From assembly GCA_900540305.1 (NCBI GenBank), contig UQFL01000001.1:1-64000 (forward strand): a stretch of DNA of 64,000 nt, written 5' to 3'. The notes under the pieces were generated by a model, which did no database searches, had not been told where the DNA came from, and saw nothing but the letters and a program-made list of their open reading frames with translations. Source of the DNA: an uncultured Oscillospiraceae bacterium. Its GTDB lineage: Bacteria; Bacillota; Clostridia; Oscillospirales; Acutalibacteraceae. Positions 9,183-19,023 of this stretch are shown one piece after another. The position numbers and the translations under genes were made by a program. Within the stretch, counting starts at the first letter, position 1; each line of letters opens with the position of its first letter.

Positions 9183-9220
9183 TTAAGATTTCTGTAAGGG
9201 AAATGTAAGGTCAATATAAT
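9183..9220 (+). promoter_or_regulatory. Operator/promoter of the ABC transporter operon
   Basis: TTAAGATTTCTGTAAGG (9183-9199) matches the motif upstream of the response regulator, and a second AATGTAAGG follows at 9202-9210. TATAAT sits at 9215-9220. The repeats occupy the -35 region, as expected for an OmpR-type activated promoter. Confidence 0.6.
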
Positions 9221-9247
9221 ATGATGTAGCTGAAAGGGGCGCTTGAT

Positions 9248-9934
9248 ATGAATATAATTGAATGTAAAAACTTAACAAAAGAATATTTAAGCGGTGAAAA
9301 TGTTGTAAAGGCGGTCGATAATGTAACGGCGGCTTTTGAACAGGGCGAATTCTGCGCTATTACAGGACCCTCAGGCTCAGGAAAATCCACTTTTATTCAT
9401 ATGCTTTCAAGCCTTGAATATCCCACCTCGGGCGAAGTGGTTTACGGCGGAAAAAAGCTTTCGGATTATAATGATAATCAGCTTTCAATATTAAGACGCC
9501 GCCGTTTCGGCTTTGTTTTTCAGTCATATAATCTTGTTCAGGAACTAACGGGTTATGAAAATATTCTTCTCCCCGTTATGCTTGATAAGAAAAAGCCTGA
9601 TGAGGAGTATATTGAAAAAATTATAAATATTCTCGGCATAGAGGATAGGCTTGAGCATTTGCCGTCCGCTCTTTCCGGCGGCCAGCAGCAAAGAATTGCT
9701 ATTGCAAGGGCTCTTGCAAATAAGCCGTCTATTCTTTATGCGGACGAGCCAACGGGAAACCTTGACGGCAAAAGTGGCAGAGAGGTACTTTCTCTTCTTA
9801 AATACGCCGCAAAAGAACTCGGCACAACTCTTATTCTTGTTACGCACGATTTGCATGTTGCGGAGCAGGCAGACAGAATTTTGAGTATTGAAGACGGAAA
9901 GATAGTAAGCGACAGCAGAAATGCGGAGGTGTGA
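9248..9934 (+). CDS. ABC transporter ATP-binding protein (MacB/LolD type)
   Basis: 228 residues, a single nucleotide-binding domain: Walker A GPSGSGKST (40-48), Q-loop FQSYNLV, signature LSGGQQQRIAIARAL (about 141-155), Walker B ILYADEPTGNLDG and the H-loop THD. It powers the FtsX-type permease encoded next, whose GTG lies 3 bases after its stop. Members of this family move peptides or lipoproteins or act mechanically rather than importing nutrients. Confidence 0.95.
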   Translation: MNIIECKNLTKEYLSGENVVKAVDNVTAAFEQGEFCAITGPSGSGKSTFIHMLSSLEYPTSGEVVYGGKKLSDYNDNQLSILRRRRFGFVFQSYNLVQELTGYENILLPVMLDKKKPDEEYIEKIINILGIEDRLEHLPSALSGGQQQRIAIARALANKPSILYADEPTGNLDGKSGREVLSLLKYAAKELGTTLILVTHDLHVAEQADRILSIEDGKIVSDSRNAEV

Positions 9935-9937
9935 GCA

Positions 9938-12706
9938 GTGAAGAAAAAGTTTACTGTCAACACGCTTGCGCTCGGAAATCTGAAAGCAAGGAAAAAACAG
10001 TATGCAATAATGCTTATCGGTATCATTCTTGCAATGGTCTTTTCATCGGGTATTATTTTCAGCGTTTCTTCTATTTTTAGTTCAGTCGAAAGTATAACCA
10101 AAAGCAAGTTCGGCAATTATGATTTCATGTATGCAAACGCAGACGAGGAACTTGTGTCATCAGGGCAAAATGAAAAATTGTTCGGTGAATGCGGATACGG
10201 AAGAATTCTCGGAAATGCATACAGCACTGATAATAGCAATTATGATTTTGCAGTAGTTGCGGCTGTTGATGATACGGCGTATAAACTGCTTAATCCTGTT
10301 TTGTCCAAGGGAACTTATCCTACAAATGAAAATGAAATCGCAATTGAAGCGATTACACTTTCTAAGATGAATATATCAGCAGAAATAGGCGATGAGATAG
10401 TTTTTAACTTCAAGGTTCAAAACGGGGAAGAAGTCTTTGAAAATTCAGTGCAAAAAAAGTATAAACTTGTGGGAATTTTGGAAAACAAGGCAAATAATAT
10501 CTGTTTTTCAAGCGGACTTGACAGCGCTGATGTTCCCTCTGCTTTTGTAGGAAGTTCTGCAACTGTTGAATTGGGCGGCAAGGAAAAACTTGTCTGTTAC
10601 GGTGATTTTTACGATGAAAATATAACTGGAGATGTTTATAAAAAAGTTGAAAAGTTTTTCATTAATAACAATATTGATAACTACGGCAGATATTTTGTTA
10701 TCGTTTCGGAAAATGCAGCTTTGCATCTAAATGATGACACAGCAACGGATATTACCTTTCAAGTTGTTTTTATCATTGTCGTTGCCGCTGTCTTAATGCT
10801 GTCGGCTTGTCTTTTCATAGTAAACGCTTTTAACTCAAATCTAAAAGACAGAAAAAAGCAAATAGGTATGCTCAGGGCAGTAGGTGCCACAAGAAGTCAG
10901 ATAATAAGCGCATACGGCAGAGAGGCTTTGATAATTAGTTTAATCGCTACACCTATAAGCATAGTGATTTCGTACTTTATTGTGAAAGGTATCATTTCTC
11001 TGTTGGGTGATGAATACAGCTTTACTCCTGAATGGTGGGTATTTATTCTTTCTGCATTGTTCAGTATTGGCTGTGTTATGCTTGCCTCTTTGATTCCTCT
11101 TGTTTCAGCTTCAAAAATTTCCCCTATACAGGCGATAAGGAATATTGAGAATACAAGAACTCTGAATGAAAAGCATATCAAGTCAAAAAAAGAGTTCAAT
11201 GTTTCATCCCTTATGGCTAAACGCAGCCTTACATTTGACAGAAGAAAAAATGCAGCAGTAACGCTGATGCTTATAATTTCTATTGTTGCGTCGGGTTACA
11301 CTTTTTCGTATTACACTTATCAAAGGGATAATCTGTTGACTACTGCTTATGATTACGAGTTGTCTTTGAAATCTGATTCGTGGTCAGGTAACGGTGTGAA
11401 TTACAGAAATGAAAACAACGGTTTCTCTGAAACAGACAGGTTTCTTGCAGAAAGCTGTGATTATATCGGTTCTTCAAACGGAATAAAAAGGGCGTCGGCA
11501 AGCATACTCACTGATTATTCATCATCCGATTACAGAAAACAGGTTTCGAACAGATATGAAAAAGATTACGAAAAGTATGCAGACTCTGATATAAATAAAG
11601 AAAATTACCAAGATGCGTTATTTTCTAAGCAATACAATGCTTCCGACGGAATAAAAATGGCTGAAATGTTCGGCACTGACAATTATATTTCAACAGATAT
11701 TGTGTCTTTTGATTCGGATTATATTGAAAAACTTTCAAAATATGTATGGGACGGCGAAATAAACATTTCCAAAATTAACTCAGGTGAAGAAATATTGCTT
11801 GTTGCCCCGCAAAACATAGGTGTTAGGTATGAAGGCGGAGATTATGAAGGCATCTATACTGTAACGAATAAGGATACTAACGGAGAAGACTGTATTTTCT
11901 TCGGTGAATGTGATTTTCACGCAGGCGATGAAATTGAAATAGCTTTTGTAACAGCTCCCAGTCAAAGTGCTTCAGAAGGCTCAACCGAAACAACTTCGTC
12001 AATACCTGATAATGCAGTTGTTACAAAGCATAAAGTCAAAATCGGCGCAATAATTCAGCTTGATAAAAGCGCTTTAAAACATTATTTTTTCGGCGATTTT
12101 GCTTTGTTGACAACCAATAATGTTATGGATAAATATGTTGACGGATTGAGATATAAAGAAATAACCCTCGACCTTGATTCCGAATGTACGGATGAAATTG
12201 ATAAATCTGTTATGAGTGTTCTTAACACCGTGGCGGAAAATGTTGACCAAGCTGATGTGTTATCAAACTATGGCTATCAAATCATGCAGCAGCAGGGTTT
12301 GGAAAAATTCACCATTATAATTACGGCTGTAATTGTGTTTGTATTTACAATAGCTATATCTGTTATAAACAATACAATAACTTCAAGCATCAGAAACAGT
12401 AAGCATAAAATAGGTACTCTGCGCGCTGTCGGTGCGGATAAAAATACCCTTGTACGCTCGTATACAATGCAAATATTTTCTATGCTGCTGTGGGGTGTTT
12501 CAATCGGCTTAGGCGGATTTGTTTTAAGTTTTATCACAGCGTTTGTTGTATGCAGGTTAAACGAAAAAACTTTCGCCTTAACATTTAATCCTTTGGCATC
12601 GTTGGCGTTTGTGTTTGCGTTGATTGTCATTTGTTATTTAAATCTGTGGCTGAAAATCAAAAAAGAAATGAAAAATAGTATTATTGATAATATAAGGGAA
12701 TTGTAA
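9938..12706 (+). CDS. FtsX/MacB-type ABC transporter permease, two repeats
   Basis: 922 residues from GTG 9938 with GGAGGT at 9926-9931. There are two FtsX-like units. The first has a helix near 25-48, an extracytoplasmic region to about 270, and three helices to about 395. The second begins near 445, has a large extracytoplasmic region (about 470-790) and three helices to the C-terminus. Conserved GMLRAVGATRSQI and GTLRAVGADKNTL elements mark each unit's coupling region. It overlaps the next gene by one base. Likely role, from context: sensing or exporting an antimicrobial or cell-envelope substrate. Confidence 0.93.
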   Translation: MKKKFTVNTLALGNLKARKKQYAIMLIGIILAMVFSSGIIFSVSSIFSSVESITKSKFGNYDFMYANADEELVSSGQNEKLFGECGYGRILGNAYSTDNSNYDFAVVAAVDDTAYKLLNPVLSKGTYPTNENEIAIEAITLSKMNISAEIGDEIVFNFKVQNGEEVFENSVQKKYKLVGILENKANNICFSSGLDSADVPSAFVGSSATVELGGKEKLVCYGDFYDENITGDVYKKVEKFFINNNIDNYGRYFVIVSENAALHLNDDTATDITFQVVFIIVVAAVLMLSACLFIVNAFNSNLKDRKKQIGMLRAVGATRSQIISAYGREALIISLIATPISIVISYFIVKGIISLLGDEYSFTPEWWVFILSALFSIGCVMLASLIPLVSASKISPIQAIRNIENTRTLNEKHIKSKKEFNVSSLMAKRSLTFDRRKNAAVTLMLIISIVASGYTFSYYTYQRDNLLTTAYDYELSLKSDSWSGNGVNYRNENNGFSETDRFLAESCDYIGSSNGIKRASASILTDYSSSDYRKQVSNRYEKDYEKYADSDINKENYQDALFSKQYNASDGIKMAEMFGTDNYISTDIVSFDSDYIEKLSKYVWDGEINISKINSGEEILLVAPQNIGVRYEGGDYEGIYTVTNKDTNGEDCIFFGECDFHAGDEIEIAFVTAPSQSASEGSTETTSSIPDNAVVTKHKVKIGAIIQLDKSALKHYFFGDFALLTTNNVMDKYVDGLRYKEITLDLDSECTDEIDKSVMSVLNTVAENVDQADVLSNYGYQIMQQQGLEKFTIIITAVIVFVFTIAISVINNTITSSIRNSKHKIGTLRAVGADKNTLVRSYTMQIFSMLLWGVSIGLGGFVLSFITAFVVCRLNEKTFALTFNPLASLAFVFALIVICYLNLWLKIKKEMKNSIIDNIREL

Positions 12707-13638
12707 TGAAAAAATATTTTGCATTTATATTAGCCTTGATTTTGTGCTGTGCCTCTTCAATATCGATTTTAGCGCAGGAAGAAGAGGAAACAACGCTCAA
12801 TGCCTCTCAGCCAAGGCTTATGGTTACGGAGTATAATGTGGACGGCGGTTATATAACCCCGTCCCAGACCTCAACTCTTGAAATCAAGTTTAAAAATTAC
12901 AGCAAAACAAAACCTCTTTATAATATTAAACTCTCAGTAAGCGAAGAAAGCGGAGAGATAGAAGCTGAGGGTATGCCCACCGCCTATATTGAGAGCATAA
13001 AAGCATCGGGCACATACACCTGGAAAATACCGCTCAAAGCTTTAAATACCGCTCAAATAGGCGAGCATAAGCTTACGGTAACCGCAGAATATGAGGACGA
13101 ATATTTTACTCCTTATACGGCTACGGATATTGTGGGCGTTACCGTCAGACAGTCTGTAGGGCTTGATTATGACGGAATTGTTCTTCCTGCAAAGGTGATT
13201 CAGGGCGATACCTCCACCATGGAAGCAAGTTTTATGAACACGGGCAAAACCGATTTGCGCAATGTTAAACTCACTTTTGATATAGACGGACTTCAAAGCG
13301 GCGGGGCTCTTTTTGTAGGCGAAATACCTGCGGGAGAAAGTGCCTCGGGAAGTGCTAATTTAAGAGTGAGCGCTGATAAACTCGGCGAAATTGCGGGAAC
13401 GGTTACCTTGAGTTATGAAGACGCATTTGCTGAAACTTATACTCAGACTATTGATGTTTCAACGGTAATCGAAAAGAAAACCGAGACGGCTCAGCCTGAA
13501 AAAGAAGAGGAAAAGAAGAATGCTCTGTGGTGGCTGTTTTTGATTATAGGTTTAGCGGTTGGCGGTGCGGTAGGATTTGCCGTTCCCACTGCCGTTAACA
13601 ACGCAAAAAAGAGAAAAGAAGACGAATTAAGGCTGTAA
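12706..13638 (+). CDS. Exported, membrane-anchored protein with CARDB-like repeats
   Basis: 310 residues. An N-terminal signal peptide (cleavage probably after ILAQ), two beta-rich repeats resembling CARDB/S-layer COG1361 domains (about 45-140 and 155-255: TSTLEIKFKNYS and TSTMEASFMNTG align), an acidic linker, and a C-terminal helix (about 272-296) followed by KKRKE. The body should lie outside the cell. Its start overlaps the permease stop (TAATG), so it is probably the transporter's extracellular partner. The exact function is not recognisable. Confidence 0.8.
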   Translation: MKKYFAFILALILCCASSISILAQEEEETTLNASQPRLMVTEYNVDGGYITPSQTSTLEIKFKNYSKTKPLYNIKLSVSEESGEIEAEGMPTAYIESIKASGTYTWKIPLKALNTAQIGEHKLTVTAEYEDEYFTPYTATDIVGVTVRQSVGLDYDGIVLPAKVIQGDTSTMEASFMNTGKTDLRNVKLTFDIDGLQSGGALFVGEIPAGESASGSANLRVSADKLGEIAGTVTLSYEDAFAETYTQTIDVSTVIEKKTETAQPEKEEEKKNALWWLFLIIGLAVGGAVGFAVPTAVNNAKKRKEDELRL

Positions 13639-13652
13639 AAAAAACAGCTTTG

Positions 13653-13702
13653 CCTGATAAAACTACAGGATAAATTTGCCTGCGTGTTTTATCAGGTTTT
13701 TC
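13653..13702 (+). terminator. Terminator of the two-component/ABC operon
   Basis: A perfect 11-bp stem CCTGATAAAAC (13653-13663) / GTTTTATCAGG (13686-13696), followed by TTTTTCC. Confidence 0.9.
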
Positions 13703-13866
13703 CATTATTCGAGTGAAAACTGCAAAGATATAAAAATATCTAAAAAATTCACAGAAAAAACATAAATAATTGTTTAATTATTAATTGATAATAATGTCGG
13801 CTCAATGTATAATAATTTCTGTAATAAATATTATTATATTGTGTGACTTGTGGAGATGAAAAGAAA

Positions 13867-14049
13867 GTGGACATTTTATGTGAAGAATGCCGCTGGTTTT
13901 TCCGTGATGAGGACAGCGGTGAGGAGTTTTGCAACCTGCAACTTGACGAGGATGAATATCTTCGTTTTCTTGAAACTGCGGGCAGTAAGTCCTGCAAGTA
14001 TTTTTGTCCCGACAATGGAGAATATGAAATTGTAAGGAGGCAGAATTGA
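13867..14049 (+). CDS. DUF6472-like small cysteine-rich protein
   Basis: 60 residues from GTG 13867, with GGAG 11 bases upstream; an earlier in-frame GTG at 13843 is possible. Four cysteines (CEEC, FCNL, SCKYFC) surround an LDEDEY segment and a C-terminal EYEIVRRQ, resembling the DUF6472 family of Clostridia. The spacing suggests a small metal-binding knuckle. The stop codon overlaps the ATG of the deacetylase gene (TGATG), so the two are translationally coupled. Confidence 0.75.
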   Translation: MDILCEECRWFFRDEDSGEEFCNLQLDEDEYLRFLETAGSKSCKYFCPDNGEYEIVRRQN

Positions 14050-15479
14050 TGTTTACGGGAAAGAAAAAAGCCGTAAGCTATCGCGCAGCTATTGTTTTCG
14101 TTGCCTCTCTGATTTTGATTTGGTTTGTTGCCGCTGTAATCAGCCAAAATATAAAGGATAACACTGTTTATGTAAATTCAGATGTGCTTATTATGGGTGT
14201 GGGTCAAGAATATGACTATCCCATGGAAAATAAGACCCTGGTTCGTTTTAAGAGTTACAATAAAAAAGTTGTTGAAGTTGATAAAAACGGTGTGTTTACC
14301 GCTGTTTCAAAAGGAAGCGCCCTTGTCAGAATAGGAAAATCGGAACTCACGGTTTATGTTGAGGACGCACCGTCAACAATCGCTTTTTCTCAGGAGGAGT
14401 ACACCCTCGGCGCAGGAGAAACATATAAAGTAACTTTGAACATCGGCCCGTCTGAAATAAATTCAGGGCTGGAGTTTATATCTTCGGACCCAAAGGTAAT
14501 TGAGGTTAATTCCGGTGGAGTATTAAAGGGTGTTTCAAAGGGCACAGCTAATGTGAGAGTTAAAAGTTATAACGGGCTTTCGGCTTCTTGCAGTGTAACT
14601 GTTCAAAATGCTCCGGAATCTGTTAATTTTCCGTATTCGGAAAAAACAGTGTACCTCGGCACAACATCAAATCTTGTTCCCCAGCTTTCAGAAGGCAGCG
14701 CTTCGCTGACAACATCTGTTGCTTCGGATAATCAGAGTATTGTTAAGGTTGAGGGAACAAAACTTGTTCCTGTTTCAGAGGGTACGGCGAATGTAACAGC
14801 AACTACATATAACGGGAAAACGGCAACTTGTAAAATAACAGTCGCAAACGCGCCGTTTTATATCAGAACTGATCTTGACCCGTCAAAGCCGATGATTGCT
14901 CTTTCATTTGATGACGGACCTAATAAATCTTCAACTTCAAGAATACTTGATGCGCTAGAGAGTAATAATGGTTCGGCAACATTTTTCATTGTTGCTTCAA
15001 GACTTGCAAGCAGTTCTAATGCTTCTTGCGCAACAAGAATGGTTGAAATCGGCTGTGAACTCGGCAATCATACATATGACCATAAGCATTACGGCAAAGA
15101 TGTAACTGTTGAGGATATTTCAAAAGGCTCAGATGTTATTAAGGAAGTAACAGGCCACGCACCGTCTGCATTCAGACCTACGGGCGGCTATCTTTCGGAT
15201 GTTATCAAGCAGAATTGTAACGCGCCAATATGTATTTGGAGCGTTGATACAAACGACTGGAAACACCGTGATGCGCAAAGAATCAAGAATTATGTTCTTG
15301 ATACGGCAAAAGACGGCGATGTTATTCTTATGCACGATATTTACGAAACAAGCGCAGATGCTGTTGAACAATTTGTTCCCGAACTTGTAAACAGAGGATT
15401 TCAGATTGTAAATATTGCCGAAATGGCGTATTATAAAGATGCACAGCTTCAAAACGGCAGAGTTTATTATTCGTTTTGA
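14049..15479 (+). CDS. Membrane-anchored polysaccharide deacetylase with Ig-like repeats
   Basis: 476 residues from ATG 14049 (AAGGAGG at 14034-14040). One N-terminal membrane helix (about 12-32) is followed by three Big2-like repeats ending in KGSALVRIG, KGTANVRVKSYNG and EGTANVTATTYNG, then a C-terminal NodB domain (about 275-470). NodB motifs present are SFDDGP, NHTYDH (metal ligands), RPTGGY, DTNDW and LMHDI. It should remove acetyl groups from a cell-wall glycan such as peptidoglycan (PgdA-like) outside the membrane. Confidence 0.9.
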   Translation: MFTGKKKAVSYRAAIVFVASLILIWFVAAVISQNIKDNTVYVNSDVLIMGVGQEYDYPMENKTLVRFKSYNKKVVEVDKNGVFTAVSKGSALVRIGKSELTVYVEDAPSTIAFSQEEYTLGAGETYKVTLNIGPSEINSGLEFISSDPKVIEVNSGGVLKGVSKGTANVRVKSYNGLSASCSVTVQNAPESVNFPYSEKTVYLGTTSNLVPQLSEGSASLTTSVASDNQSIVKVEGTKLVPVSEGTANVTATTYNGKTATCKITVANAPFYIRTDLDPSKPMIALSFDDGPNKSSTSRILDALESNNGSATFFIVASRLASSSNASCATRMVEIGCELGNHTYDHKHYGKDVTVEDISKGSDVIKEVTGHAPSAFRPTGGYLSDVIKQNCNAPICIWSVDTNDWKHRDAQRIKNYVLDTAKDGDVILMHDIYETSADAVEQFVPELVNRGFQIVNIAEMAYYKDAQLQNGRVYYSF

Positions 15480-15511
15480 GTAACAGCGTTTCAGCAGGAG
15501 GGTAAAAAATT

Positions 15512-15916
15512 ATGGTTCAGTTATTAGGCTACAAGGTAAACAAACTCGAAATTGAAAACAGGGTAAAACCGAAAACACAGCTCAAACTTCAGAATCAGGT
15601 AAAATATAATGTGAATTATATGGACGAAGTTAAGAAATGTGTTGGTATTCTTGATTTCAGAATTACCGATGCGGATATGAATCCGTTTGAAATCAAGATT
15701 GAGCTTGCGGCAGAATTTTCATTTTCAGAGGGCGACCAAAAGCCCGATATCCATACGGAATCTTTCGACCAGATTTTCCCGTTCCTCAGAATGATTGTAA
15801 ATAATGTGTCGTCATTTACTGGTATGCCGGGACTTATGATTCCTATAATGAAGCTCAACAAGGATACTGTAACTGTCGGAAAACCCGAGGAAAAAGAGAA
15901 AAGTCCGTTAAATTAA
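15512..15916 (+). CDS. SecB-like fold protein
   Basis: 134 residues. The C-terminal half (FPFLRMIVNNVSSFTGMPGLMIPIMKLN) follows the SecB pattern FPxxRxxVxxxxxxxGxPxLxLxPxNF, and the N-terminal half carries strand-like segments (CVGILDFRI, FEIKIELAAEF). SecB-like chaperones hold unfolded proteins, but in Firmicutes such proteins are short and poorly characterised. AGGAGGG lies upstream. No toxin-antitoxin partner is seen. The function is inferred from fold resemblance only. Confidence 0.65.
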   Translation: MVQLLGYKVNKLEIENRVKPKTQLKLQNQVKYNVNYMDEVKKCVGILDFRITDADMNPFEIKIELAAEFSFSEGDQKPDIHTESFDQIFPFLRMIVNNVSSFTGMPGLMIPIMKLNKDTVTVGKPEEKEKSPLN

Positions 15917-15962
15917 TCATTTCTTGTTGACTTGCCTTTTGCAATAATATATAATTAAACAA

Positions 15963-16008
15963 GGGAACGGGAAACTGTGTGTTACCCCGTTCCCGTTTCA
16001 TTTTTATT
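15963..16008 (+). terminator. Terminator before purA
   Basis: A perfect 9-bp stem GGGAACGGG (15963-15971) / CCCGTTCCC (15986-15994) followed by a T-rich tail. It could be the terminator of the SecB-like gene or an attenuator of purA. Confidence 0.75.
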
Positions 16009-16034
16009 TTTAAGTGATTGGAGAATTTAAAACT

Positions 16035-17312
16035 ATGGTAAGAGCAATAGTCGGCGCAAACTGGGGCGATGAAGGCAAAGGTAAAATTACCGATATGTTT
16101 GCGCAGGATGCAGATATTGTTATTCGTTTTCAGGGTGGCGCCAATGCCGGCCATACAATTATTAATGAGCACGGCAGATTTGCACTTCATCTTATGCCCA
16201 GCGGTGTTTGCAGTGAAAATACCGTTTGCATTATCGGAAACGGCGTTGCGCTCGATATAAACAGATTTATAAACGAGCTTGAGGATATTAAAAAAGCAGG
16301 TCTCAACCCGAAACTTCTTGTATCCGAACGCTGTCAGATTCTTATGCCTTATCATATCAAGCTTGACGAGTGTGAGGAAAAAAGACTCGGCAAAAACGCT
16401 TTCGGTTCAACAAAAAGCGGTATTGCTCCGTTCTTTTCCGATAAGTATGCCAAAATCGGTATTCAGGTAAATGAACTTTTTGACGATGAGGTTTTGAAAG
16501 CCAAACTCAAAAACATTTGCACTCTCAAAAATCTCCTTTTCAAATATGTATATAATGAAACTCTTCTTGATGAGGATGAGCTTTACGCAACATGTATGGA
16601 ATATAAAGAGAAAATCGCTCCCTTCGTTTGCGATACTCACACCTATATTCAGAACGCTATCAAAGAGGGCAAAAATATACTCCTTGAGGGTCAGCTTGGT
16701 ACTCTTAAAGACCCCGATTTCGGTATTTATCCCATGGTTACATCATCCTCAACTCTTGCAGGTTACGGTTGCGTAGGCGCAGGCATCCCTGCAAATCAGA
16801 TAAAGGATATTGTCTGCGTAACAAAGGCTTATTCAAGTGCTGTAGGTGCGGGCGAATTTGTTTCAGAAATCCTTGATGAGGAAGAAGCACAGGAACTTCG
16901 TATTCACGGCGGAGACAAGGGCGAATTCGGTGCAACTACGGGCAGACCCCGTCGTGTTGGCTGGTTCGATTGCGTTGCAACACGCTACGGTGTAGAGTGT
17001 CAGGGCGCAACTCAGGTTGTTATGACTGCTCTTGACTGTCTCTCATATCTTGAGGAAATCAAGGTTTGCGTTGGTTACGAGCTTGACGGCGAGGTAATTG
17101 ATTACTTCCCCACAACTCCGAAACTCAAAAAATGCAAACCTGTATATAAAACCTTTAAGGGCTGGCACTGCGACATCCGCGGCATAAGAAATTATGACGA
17201 ACTTCCGCAGGAAACAAGGGATTATGTTGAGTTTATCGAAAGCAAAATCGGCACTCCCATAACAATGGTTTCAAACGGCCCCGAAAGAGAAGCTATAATT
17301 TACAGAAAATAA
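16035..17312 (+). CDS. purA: Adenylosuccinate synthetase
   Basis: 425 residues from ATG 16035 (GGAG 11 bases upstream); upstream in-frame codons lack a better site. The N-terminal GANWGDEGKGK phosphate loop, GGANAGHTI, and C-terminal GATTGRPRRVGWFD are family signatures. It condenses IMP and aspartate using GTP on the route to AMP. It sits directly before guaA, so the two branches from IMP are encoded together. Confidence 0.97.
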   Translation: MVRAIVGANWGDEGKGKITDMFAQDADIVIRFQGGANAGHTIINEHGRFALHLMPSGVCSENTVCIIGNGVALDINRFINELEDIKKAGLNPKLLVSERCQILMPYHIKLDECEEKRLGKNAFGSTKSGIAPFFSDKYAKIGIQVNELFDDEVLKAKLKNICTLKNLLFKYVYNETLLDEDELYATCMEYKEKIAPFVCDTHTYIQNAIKEGKNILLEGQLGTLKDPDFGIYPMVTSSSTLAGYGCVGAGIPANQIKDIVCVTKAYSSAVGAGEFVSEILDEEEAQELRIHGGDKGEFGATTGRPRRVGWFDCVATRYGVECQGATQVVMTALDCLSYLEEIKVCVGYELDGEVIDYFPTTPKLKKCKPVYKTFKGWHCDIRGIRNYDELPQETRDYVEFIESKIGTPITMVSNGPEREAIIYRK

Positions 17313-17318
17313 TTATTT

Positions 17319-17352
17319 GATACCGACTGCCTTTTGGAGGTCGGTATCTTGC
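17319..17352 (+). terminator. Hairpin between purA and guaA
   Basis: A perfect 9-bp stem GATACCGAC (17319-17327) / GTCGGTATC (17340-17348). The following TTGCTT is a poor U-tract, so it may be a weak terminator or an mRNA processing structure. Confidence 0.5.
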
Positions 17353-17378
17353 TTAATAGAGATGAAAGGAGCACAGTT

Positions 17379-18905
17379 ATGGAAAAAATTCTCGTTCTTG
17401 ATTTCGGCGGGCAGTATAATCAGCTTATCGCACGCCGTGTAAGAGATAATAATGTTTATGCTGAAATTTTGCCGTATACCGTGTCTTTGGATGAAATAAA
17501 GGCAGGCGGTTATAAGGGCATTATCTTTACAGGCGGCCCGAATTCTGTTTATGATATGGAATCTCCGCACTATACTCCCGATATTCTTAAACTCGGTATT
17601 CCCGTTCTCGGAATATGCTATGGCTGTCAGCTTATAGCTTGGATGGCGGGCGGAAAGGTCGAAACGGCTCCCGTTTCAGAGTACGGAAAAATTGAACTTA
17701 ATGTAAAAAGCTCAGCTTTGTTCAAAGATGTTCCCGAAAAAAGCACTGTGTGGATGAGCCATACAGACTATATTTCACAGGCTCCTGAGGGCTTTGAGAT
17801 AATCGGCACAACTAATGACTGTCCCTGCGCAGCTATGCAGAATGTTAAGGAAAATATCTATGCCGTTCAGTTCCACCCTGAGGTTACCCACAGTAAATAC
17901 GGTATGAAAATGCTCCACAACTTCCTCTATGAGGTGTGCGGTTGCTCAGGCGACTGGGTTATGGATAATTTCATTGAAAACACAGTTCAGAAACTTCGTG
18001 AGCAGATAGGCGATAAAAATGTAATCCTCGGTCTTTCAGGCGGTGTAGATTCTTCTGTTGCGGCTGGTCTCCTTTCAAGAGCTGTCGGAAAACAGCTCAC
18101 CTGCGTTTTTGTTGACCAGGGTCTTATGAGAAAAGACGAGGGCGATTATGTTGAAAAAACATTCACAAGCCTTTTTGATATGAATTTCGTCCGTGTAAAC
18201 TGCGGAGAGCATTTCCTTGCAAAGCTCAAGGGCGTAACAGACCCCGAGCAGAAGAGAAAAATTATCGGCACAGAATTTTTCAATGTTTTCTGGAATGAAA
18301 TCAGAAATCAGAAAGATAAGGGCTTTTTCGCACAGGGCACTATTTATCCCGACTGTATCGAAAGCGGAAAAGGCGATGCCGCTGTAATTAAAACTCATCA
18401 TAACAGAGTTAAGATTCCCGATGATGTTCAGTTTGTAGGTGTTATCGAGCCGCTTTGCGATTTGTTCAAGGACGAAGTTCGCAGAGTAGGTGAAAAGCTC
18501 GGTATCCCGAAAGAACTTGTATGGCGTCAGCCGTTCCCGGGCCCCGGCCTCGGTGTGCGTGTTATCGGCGAACTTACCGCTGATAAAATTAAAGTGCTTC
18601 AGGAGGCTGACTGGGTGCTTCGTGACGAAATGGCAAAGAACGGCTACGAGAAAAATCTTGCACAGTTCTTCTGCGTTCTTCCCGATGTTCAGACCGTTGG
18701 CGTAATGGGCGATCATAGAACATATGACCACTTAATTGCAATCCGTGCCGTAACAACGGACGATTTCATGACAGCAGACTGGGCAAGAATTCCGTATGAT
18801 ATCCTCGCAAAGGTGTCAAACAGAATCACTAATGAGGTAGACCATGTAAACCGCGTAGTCTACGATATCACTTCCAAACCCCCCGGCACAGTGGAGTGGG
18901 AATGA
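17379..18905 (+). CDS. guaA: GMP synthase (glutamine-hydrolysing)
   Basis: 508 residues from ATG 17379 (GGAG at 17368-17371). The N-terminal class I amidotransferase has the nucleophile Cys in GICYGCQ (about residue 80) and HPEV. The ATP pyrophosphatase domain has [12 protein letters not shown], and the C-terminal dimerisation domain ends [11 protein letters not shown]. It converts XMP to GMP. The last nine coding bases, GAGTGGGAA (18894-18902), are the integration target of the two elements that follow; the reading frame remains complete after integration. Confidence 0.97.
   Translation: MEKILVLDFGGQYNQLIARRVRDNNVYAEILPYTVSLDEIKAGGYKGIIFTGGPNSVYDMESPHYTPDILKLGIPVLGICYGCQLIAWMAGGKVETAPVSEYGKIELNVKSSALFKDVPEKSTVWMSHTDYISQAPEGFEIIGTTNDCPCAAMQNVKENIYAVQFHPEVTHSKYGMKMLHNFLYEVCGCSGDWVMDNFIENTVQKLREQIGDKNVILGLSGGVDSSVAAGLLSRAVGKQLTCVFVDQGLMRKDEGDYVEKTFTSLFDMNFVRVNCGEHFLAKLKGVTDPEQKRKIIGTEFFNVFWNEIRNQKDKGFFAQGTIYPDCIESGKGDAAVIKTHHNRVKIPDDVQFVGVIEPLCDLFKDEVRRVGEKLGIPKELVWRQPFPGPGLGVRVIGELTADKIKVLQEADWVLRDEMAKNGYEKNLAQFFCVLPDVQTVGVMGDHRTYDHLIAIRAVTTDDFMTADWARIPYDILAKVSNRITNEVDHVNRVVYDITSKPPGTVEWE
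18894..18902 (+). other. attL of element 1 (end of guaA)
   Basis: GAGTGGGAA followed by TGA encodes the last guaA residues EWE-stop. The same 9-mer, followed by TAA, recurs at 26322 and 35051. Integration at the 3' end of guaA is a known hotspot for tyrosine-recombinase elements. Confidence 0.9.
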
Positions 18906-18963
18906 CCGTCAAAACGGCGCAAACCCGCATGAATACAGGCTTTTTTGCCCGTCGCTGTGGCTC

Positions 18964-18985
18964 TTGATACTGGATTGATACTATT
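18964..18985. repeat. Element 1 left-end repeat pair TTGATACT
   Basis: TTGATACTGGATTGATACTATT. Similar paired TGATACTA units occur near the right end (26201-26219). They resemble integrase arm-type binding sites. Confidence 0.5.
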
Positions 18986-19023
18986 GTGTCCGTCCGGTAT
19001 TCCCAAGAGAATAATCACAAAGA

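Noticed and set aside
18075..18731. 218-codon open frame antisense to guaA
   Set aside because: Entirely within a complete, conserved gene; no RBS or family.
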